Positions 45,534 to 50,310 of a stretch of 50,310 nt of DNA are shown piece by piece. Every line of letters begins with the position of its first letter. The first letter of the stretch is position 1. The notes under the pieces are model-generated. The model had not been told where the DNA came from, made no database searches, and was given only the letters and a program-made list of their open reading frames with translations. This DNA is from Holophagales bacterium (GTDB taxonomy: Bacteria; Acidobacteriota; Thermoanaerobaculia; Multivoradales; Multivoraceae): assembly GCA_009843505.1 (NCBI GenBank), contig VYDI01000011.1, positions 1 through 50,310 on the forward strand. The letters are read 5' to 3'. Both the position numbers and the translations under genes were made by a program.

Positions 45534-48407
45534 TCATCGTCTCGCTCTGGGCGTCAGCGTCGTCGTGTGACGTTCGCCGTCGCGCACGTAGACGACTTCG
45601 ATCGGTTCGTCGACCTTCACGGCGTCGAGGGCGTAGGTGTAGTCGTAGATGTTGGCAATCGTCTGGCCGGCGAACTCGACGATCACGTCGCCGCCCTGCA
45701 GACCGGCTTCGGCGGCCGGGCCGCCCTCCATCACGCCGCCCAGCAGAAGGCCTTCCACCTCGCTCGCGTAGTCGGGGATGGTGCCGGTGTAGGCGCGCAC
45801 GGTGTCGCGGCTTCCGCCCTGCTGGAGGGTCCGCTCGACCTTTACGAACTCGAGCGGCTCGGCCTGGTTCGCGGCGCGCCGTGTCAGCAGGGCGGCAAAG
45901 CGGGCCACGCGCTCCAGGTCGTCGTAGTTGATCAGGTCCGCCGTGTCGGTGGGCCGGTGGTAGTCCTCGTGGGATCCGCTGAACAGGTTGACGGTTGGAA
46001 CGCCGGCATTGTTGAAGCTCGACGTGTCGGTCGGCAGGTACGGGTCGGTCTGCACGCCGAGATCGAAGCCCACCGGGACGTTGGCGGCCTCGACCAGCCC
46101 CGTCCAGTCGGGACTCGAGCCGACCGCCTGGACGGTCAGCCGGTTGTCGCGGACCCGGCCGACCATGTCCAGGTTGACGTAAGCGGCGATCTGATCGACC
46201 GGTATGACGGCGTCGTCGACGAAGTCCGCCGAGCCCAGCAGCCCCAATTCCTCGCCAGACCAGAAGGCGAGCGCGATGTTCCGGTCGTGGCCCAGCTCGC
46301 CCAACTGGCGCGCGGCTTCGAGCACCGCCGCCGCGCCCGAGGCGTTGTCGTCGGCGCCGAGGTGAATGGCGTCCTTCTCGTCCGGCCGCGCCAGCGAGTT
46401 GCCGCCGCGGCCCCGGCCGAGGTGGTCGTAGTGGGCGCCGACGACGACCCACGGCTTGGCGAGGCTTTCCGCCTTGCCGCCGGGCAGGACGGCGACCACG
46501 TTCCGCGCCGTGCTGCGCTCCCGCTCGATCTCCGTCTTCAGGGTGACGCGGACGCCGGGAAGCTCGAAACCCGCGTTGTGCGGGTTGCCGCCGTCGAAGC
46601 TCTTCTGGATCTCCTCGAGTTCGCGGCCGGTGGCGGCAAACAGCGCGTTCGCGACCTCGCCGCCGATGCTGGCGGCGGCGACGCCGGAGCCGGCCGCCGC
46701 GGTGTCGAAGGCCATGGGGATCGTCTCGCCGGCGTTGGGCGAGCGCGGCCCGGTCAGGATGAGGAGTCCCACGGCGCCCGCTTCCCGCGCGGTCAGGGCC
46801 TTGTAGCGGAGTCCCGAGTAGCGGTTGAGGATTGCCCGCGCTTCGCCCTCGAGGTCCTCGGGGACGTAGCGCAGGACGACGGCGATCTTGCCGGCCACGT
46901 CCAGCGTGGCGTAGCTGTCGTAGCCGAAGTCCTGGGAGTCCGGCACCCGGATGCCGTAGCCGGCGAACACCGCTTCTCCCTCGACCTCCGTCGAGTCGGA
47001 GAAGCCGAGCGCCTGGATCTGGGTGTGGTCGCTGTACGTGGTGGCGCCGCCCTCGGTTTCGATCTGGATCGTCGAGCCCGTGTCCCGAGTGCCGGAGGTG
47101 AACTCGAAGTCGAGCAGCAGGTCGTCCTCGCCGGGAAGCGGCTCGGCGCCGAGCGCGACGAGCTGCTCAGACAGGTACGCGGCGGCTCGTCGCTCGCCCT
47201 CCGTGCCCGTCAGCCGGCCGCCGAACTCGGGTGACGCGAGAGTGGTCACGTGGCTTTCGAGCGCGGATCGCGGATCGGCCGGCGGGCCGGAGGCTTCGCG
47301 GTCCGGCGAGGCGGCGAGAGCCGCGAGCGCTGCCTCGTGGTTCCAGTCGGCGATGTAGAGCTGGCCGCCGTCGCCGCCGTGGCGGCTGGAGGTCCAGACG
47401 AGCTGGCGGCCGTCCGGTGACGGCACGGGCAGACCGTCGAAACGATCCGTATAGGTGACTCTGACCGGTTCTTTCGTGCCTTCCGTGTCGATGATGAAGA
47501 CCTCGAAGTTCTCGAAGCCGAGCTTGTTCGAGGCGAAGAGGATGTAGTCGCCCGAGGGGTGCTGGTACGGGGCCCAGCTCATCGCGCCGAAGTCGGTCAA
47601 CTGTCGCTGGTCTGACCCGTCGGGGTTCATGGACCAGACGTCGGCGATCAGGCCGTCCTCGCTGAAGCGTCGCCAGACGATGCGGGAACCGTCGGCGAAG
47701 AAGAAGGGGCCGCCGTCGTATCCGGGCACGTTCGTGAGCCGGGTCTGTTCGCTGCCGTCGGCGCGCATGACGTAGATCTCGCCGAAGTAGGCGGGGTCGA
47801 CCTCGAGCAGGTTCGCCTCGCGCTCGGTGAGTTCCCGGTTGAAGGCGTCCCGGGTAGAGGCGAAGACGATCCACTCGCCGTCCGGAGAGTAGGCGCCTTC
47901 GGCGTCGTAACCGCGCGCGTCGGTCAGGCGCCGCGGCTCGCCTCCGGCCATCGACACGGCGTAGATCTCCATCTCCGGGTCGTAGTCCCAGGCGTAGCGA
48001 CGCTCCTGGCCCGAGGCGCGAAAGTCGAGTTCCTGCCGTTGCAGTTCGGCCGAACGCGGGTCGTGGTGGGTCGACCCGTACAGGATCTCCGAGCCGTCCG
48101 GACGAATGAAGGCGCAGGTCGTCTTGCCGATTCCGGTCGAGACCTCCCGGGTGTCGCCGGTGGCCAGATCGAGCAGGTAGATCTGGTAGAACGGATTCTC
48201 GGGCCGCCGCTCGCTCTGGAACACGAGGAGCCGGCCGTCACTGGAGAAGTAGCCCTCGCCCGAGCGCTTGCCCTCGTAGATCAGGCGCCGGGTGCGTTCG
48301 AGGAACGTGTCTTCGTCGAGGGTGCCGTCCGAGGCTTGAACCGGCCCGGCAAGGGCGGCGAGGCCCGCGGCTACCAGCACGGCGGTTATGGAGTGACGGC
48401 TCGGCAC
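45534..48407 (-). CDS. Exported M28 aminopeptidase with TolB-like propeller, PA and PDZ domains
   Basis: A 957-residue secreted protein (signal about 1-25). Residues about 40-360 form a TolB/PD40 beta-propeller (repeats such as DARGYDAEGAYSPDGEWIVFASTRD). A protease-associated insertion lies at about 460-620. The M28 zinc peptidase domain follows, with VVVGAHYDHLG (about 657), IHLGADDNASG (about 688), FWSGEELGLLGS (about 720), VNLDMVGR and SHEDYHRPTDT. A PDZ domain ends the protein (about 860-945, VMEGGPAAEAGLQGGDVIVEF). All metal ligands are intact. It should remove N-terminal amino acids from peptides outside the cytoplasm, with the propeller and PDZ as binding modules. Confidence 0.92.
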   Translation of the reverse strand: MPSRHSITAVLVAAGLAALAGPVQASDGTLDEDTFLERTRRLIYEGKRSGEGYFSSDGRLLVFQSERRPENPFYQIYLLDLATGDTREVSTGIGKTTCAFIRPDGSEILYGSTHHDPRSAELQRQELDFRASGQERRYAWDYDPEMEIYAVSMAGGEPRRLTDARGYDAEGAYSPDGEWIVFASTRDAFNRELTEREANLLEVDPAYFGEIYVMRADGSEQTRLTNVPGYDGGPFFFADGSRIVWRRFSEDGLIADVWSMNPDGSDQRQLTDFGAMSWAPYQHPSGDYILFASNKLGFENFEVFIIDTEGTKEPVRVTYTDRFDGLPVPSPDGRQLVWTSSRHGGDGGQLYIADWNHEAALAALAASPDREASGPPADPRSALESHVTTLASPEFGGRLTGTEGERRAAAYLSEQLVALGAEPLPGEDDLLLDFEFTSGTRDTGSTIQIETEGGATTYSDHTQIQALGFSDSTEVEGEAVFAGYGIRVPDSQDFGYDSYATLDVAGKIAVVLRYVPEDLEGEARAILNRYSGLRYKALTAREAGAVGLLILTGPRSPNAGETIPMAFDTAAAGSGVAAASIGGEVANALFAATGRELEEIQKSFDGGNPHNAGFELPGVRVTLKTEIERERSTARNVVAVLPGGKAESLAKPWVVVGAHYDHLGRGRGGNSLARPDEKDAIHLGADDNASGAAAVLEAARQLGELGHDRNIALAFWSGEELGLLGSADFVDDAVIPVDQIAAYVNLDMVGRVRDNRLTVQAVGSSPDWTGLVEAANVPVGFDLGVQTDPYLPTDTSSFNNAGVPTVNLFSGSHEDYHRPTDTADLINYDDLERVARFAALLTRRAANQAEPLEFVKVERTLQQGGSRDTVRAYTGTIPDYASEVEGLLLGGVMEGGPAAEAGLQGGDVIVEFAGQTIANIYDYTYALDAVKVDEPIEVVYVRDGERHTTTLTPRARR

Positions 48408-48574
48408 GATGGATCTCCCTCGACAGTGCTCGACGGGCCTGCGAGGCCAGGAGATCCCGCCGTGGAACGAAGTCGGGCGAGTCTACTAGCGGTGCTCGCG
48501 GACGCCGCGACCCGTGTCATACTCGGGAGGCCAACTCGCCGGTTCTCCGGGCGCCTCGTTGGAGGCAAAGTGAC

Positions 48575-48790
48575 ATGACGACCGCGAACGCGACCACCGC
48601 AGATCCGCCGCAGACGGACGACTGGGTTGCCTGGCGCGCCCGGGTGGACGAGCGCATGCAGCACATGGCGACCAAGGCTGACGTGGCTGATCTCAAGGTG
48701 TGGATGCTGAAGACGATGGTCACCACGACGGTGACGACGATGATCGGCTTCGGCGCCTTGATCGTCGCGGCGATCAGGTTGCTTCCGTAG
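48575..48790 (+). CDS. Small single-span membrane protein
   Basis: A 71-residue protein behind GGAGG, about 14 bases before ATG 48575. A polar N-terminus and a short amphipathic region (DDWVAWRARVDERMQHMATKA) precede one hydrophobic helix (about 46-69, MVTTTVTTMIGFGALIVAAIRLL). The heptad-like N-terminal part with a C-terminal anchor is the layout of small coiled-coil membrane proteins, such as the CCDC90/DUF1640 group, but similarity is too weak to assign. It is divergent from the M28 peptidase gene. Confidence 0.6.
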   Translation: MTTANATTADPPQTDDWVAWRARVDERMQHMATKADVADLKVWMLKTMVTTTVTTMIGFGALIVAAIRLLP

Positions 48791-49022
48791 CGCCTTCCAA
48801 TCGGGCGGCGACCGCTAGCCTGGCGTTGGCGACTGCGGCCGGCGATGCGACTGCGGCGTCCGCGGCGCGTCCGTGCGCGCTGTGTAGGGCGCCAGCCAGG
48901 AACGCCGCAGCCGAATCTCCGCTTTCCTTGTGGTGGATTACCTGCAAACTGAGAGGTATCCGATGCTAGCCGAATAGAACACTTTCTGGCGTCCTCGCTT
49001 GCTAGGGCTGCCCTATTCGCAC

Positions 49023-49062
49023 CTTCCAAATGGGATATGCGCGAGCGCTCCATCTCGTGCAA
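49023..49062 (+). promoter_or_regulatory. Conserved secreted-protein upstream element, copy 3 (weaker)
   Basis: CTTCCAAATGGGATATGCGC, then GAGCGCTCC. Matches copy 1 at 23 of the first 28 aligned positions with one base missing; the 3' end (GTGCAAAG against GTTGTATT) is less like. It is upstream of another secreted-protein gene. Confidence 0.45.
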
Positions 49063-49202
49063 AGTAAAACGAACTTCACTTTCGCGAGTTTGGAGAGACG
49101 GAGATGGTCTACGCAGAAGGCTTGAGGGACGCGCACCGGAGCGTGGCTGCCCACGAGTGCCTGTGCGCGCGCGAGGCGCGCCGCCACCCGCGCCATTTTG
49201 GC

Positions 49203-49212
49203 GGGGGGGGGG
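49203..49212 (+). repeat. G10 homopolymer tract
   Basis: Ten consecutive G bases, 11 bases before ATG 49224 and inside an open frame from ATG 49104 that continues into the following gene. Length change would shift that upstream frame and the spacing to 49224. Confidence 0.6.
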
Positions 49213-49223
49213 CCGTGAGATGC

Positions 49224-50310
49224 ATGCGGTTCTCCGAGTTGCGGCTCCTTCTTCCATGGGTGGCTTTTCCGCTCGCCCTCGCCCTGCTGGCCACTGCCGC
49301 GCCGGCGCAGACCTCGGCCAAGTTCGTGAGCAACACCGGGCAGACCGCTACAACCACACTCCTCAACGTCATCTACGCTCAGGCATTCACCACCGGCAGC
49401 AACCCCAACGGCTACGTCCTGACCCGCGTGGACTGGAAATTCAAGCGCGACGGTACGACCCCCATCACCCTTGCGAACATCAACGGGTGGATCTCTGAGG
49501 AATCGTCAGGTACTCCGCACAACGCTGTGACCAATCTGGTGGATCCGGCCAGCCTGCCCAGCGACGGCCTCGCCCAGTTCACGGTGCCCGGCGGCGGTAT
49601 CGAGCTGGCCCCCAACAGGACCTATTTCGCAGGCTTAAACGTCTCAGCTTCGAGTACTGACCAACTGCACGAGACAACGTCGGACGGAGAGGATACGGGC
49701 GCGGCGACGGGCTGGAGCATCGCTGACTCTTACCGCACAAGGTCTCGAGACAGCACAGACTGGACCGGCTCCACCACCGACAACGATTCCCTGATGATCG
49801 CCCTTCACGGCTACGTCGCCCCGCCCAGGCTCGTGAGCAACCTCCAGCAGGTTGAGGTGCCCGGCACGAGTGCCTTCACCACAGACTTCGCCCAGGCGTT
49901 CACGACGGGCAGCAATGCGAGTGGCTACAGGCTGACCCGCGTGGACGTCCAAGCCAACAGTATCGCAACATCGCCACCGGTCTACAGCGTGAGCATCCGC
50001 TCGGACTCGGCTGGCAGTCCTGGCGCCAGCGTCGGCACGCTGACAAATCCGGCCAGCCTGCCCGCCGGCAATGGCATCGTCACGTACTCCGCGCCTGAAG
50101 GTGGTATCGCCTTGAGGGCCAACACCACGTACTTCGTGTTGGTCGACGTCAGCTCAGGCAACCTCAACACCTCATTCACGCGAACTGCCTCGGACGCCCA
50201 GGATTCGACTTCAGAGTCCGACTGGAGCATCGCGGACACCTCCCTCTGGCGTTTCAACTACACCACCGGTGGTTGGACGACCGACAGCAATTCCACGCGG
50301 ATCTCCGTCC
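49224..50310 (+). CDS. Secreted repeat protein (partial, continues past the window)
   Basis: From ATG 49224 the frame is open to the window end (362 codons). Residues about 1-29 are a signal peptide (LRLLLPWVAFPLALALLATAAPAQ). Two long repeats follow, each with FVSNTGQ or LVSNLQQ, AQAFTTGSN-xx-GYxLTRVD, ASLP, TYF and DWSIADS-type landmarks (about residues 33-195 and 197-355). The repeats look like beta-sandwich adhesion or matrix modules known from marine bacteria; more copies probably follow. An in-frame ATG at 49104 with a ribosome site would add 40 residues encoded through the G10 tract (MVYAEGLRDAHRSVAAHE...), so the true start is open. The upstream element at 49023 is nearer to 49104. 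Confidence 0.75.
   Translation, partial: MRFSELRLLLPWVAFPLALALLATAAPAQTSAKFVSNTGQTATTTLLNVIYAQAFTTGSNPNGYVLTRVDWKFKRDGTTPITLANINGWISEESSGTPHNAVTNLVDPASLPSDGLAQFTVPGGGIELAPNRTYFAGLNVSASSTDQLHETTSDGEDTGAATGWSIADSYRTRSRDSTDWTGSTTDNDSLMIALHGYVAPPRLVSNLQQVEVPGTSAFTTDFAQAFTTGSNASGYRLTRVDVQANSIATSPPVYSVSIRSDSAGSPGASVGTLTNPASLPAGNGIVTYSAPEGGIALRANTTYFVLVDVSSGNLNTSFTRTASDAQDSTSESDWSIADTSLWRFNYTTGGWTTDSNSTRISV

Larger units (their letters stand above)
48791..49223 (+). other. Long intergenic region with dyads and the third copy of the upstream element
   Basis: About 430 bp. CGAATAG (48971-48977) and CTATTCG (49013-49019) form an inverted repeat that encloses a palindrome TAGGGC-T-GCCCTA (49003-49015). 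The conserved upstream element follows from 49023, then an A-rich stretch with AAAGT/ACTTT dyad (49061-49081). GGAGAGACGGAG precedes an ATG at 49104 that is in frame with the next gene through a G10 tract (49203-49212). A CCCGCGCCA-TTT-TGGCGGGGG stem (about 49187-49207) includes the start of that tract. No separate gene is evident. Confidence 0.45.

Overview
The window is 50.3 kb of high-GC bacterial chromosome (about two thirds G+C by eye). Genes are closely packed, with many 4-bp stop/start overlaps and frequent GTG and TTG starts. The gene set fits a free-living or host-associated aerobic or respiring bacterium that uses menaquinone: a near-complete menaquinone pathway, arginine/ornithine catabolism, and many secreted or envelope hydrolases. 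The mix of S9, M28, M23, matrixin and beta-lactamase-fold enzymes, together with an extracellular repeat domain carrying an NGHHWVYAA-type motif, most resembles Acidobacteriota (Thermoanaerobaculia-like). This placement is inference from gene content, not from a marker gene. I saw no rRNA, tRNA, CRISPR array, transposase or phage structural gene.

Layout. 1-773: start of a secreted lysyl-endopeptidase-like protease, minus strand, cut by the window edge. 908-4143: minus-strand run of S9 prolyl oligopeptidase lipoprotein, hotdog thioesterase and alkyladenine DNA glycosylase. 4446-5841: XRE/ImmA-like protein followed by a decayed DUF4411 PIN toxin. 5869-7211: alpha/beta hydrolase divergent from a DUF4160-DUF2442 pair. 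7285-11845: minus-strand run of two tandem zinc alcohol dehydrogenases, pheA and lhgO. 12126-15120: DEAD-box helicase, MscS channel, DUF423 protein. 15244-17486: pruA and a higBA module. 17511-21045: FprA-type ferredoxin-NADP reductase divergent from a secreted Ig-repeat/beta-rich protein. 21101-25467: rocD, two PH-domain membrane proteins, an Fpg/Nei glycosylase and TatD. 25563-28829: matrixin-like secreted protease convergent with an M23 peptidase.

28946-42905 is a long plus-strand unit: amidase, secreted hypothetical protein, GbsR-type regulator, polyprenyl diphosphate synthase, menG, menF, menD, menH, then (after a minus-strand orphan antitoxin) menB, menA, menE and an ATP-grasp-like ligase. 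The unit supplies the isoprenoid tail, the naphthoquinone ring, prenylation and methylation. Only menC and a DHNA-CoA thioesterase are not evident in it. 42922-48407 on the minus strand holds a small envelope protein, apaH, a serine hydrolase and a TolB/PA/M28/PDZ peptidase. 48575-50310 holds a small membrane protein and the start of a secreted repeat protein.

The most unusual signal is a roughly 40-bp conserved sequence found directly upstream of three unrelated secreted-protein genes (near 786-825 minus, 25500-25539 plus, 49023-49062 plus). Two copies agree at 33 of 40 positions without gaps. It looks like a shared promoter, operator or leader element for an extracellular-protein regulon. 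Other points of interest are two genes that seem to start at CTG overlapping the previous stop, a G10 tract in frame upstream of a signal peptide, and an ATP-grasp enzyme coupled to menaquinone synthesis.
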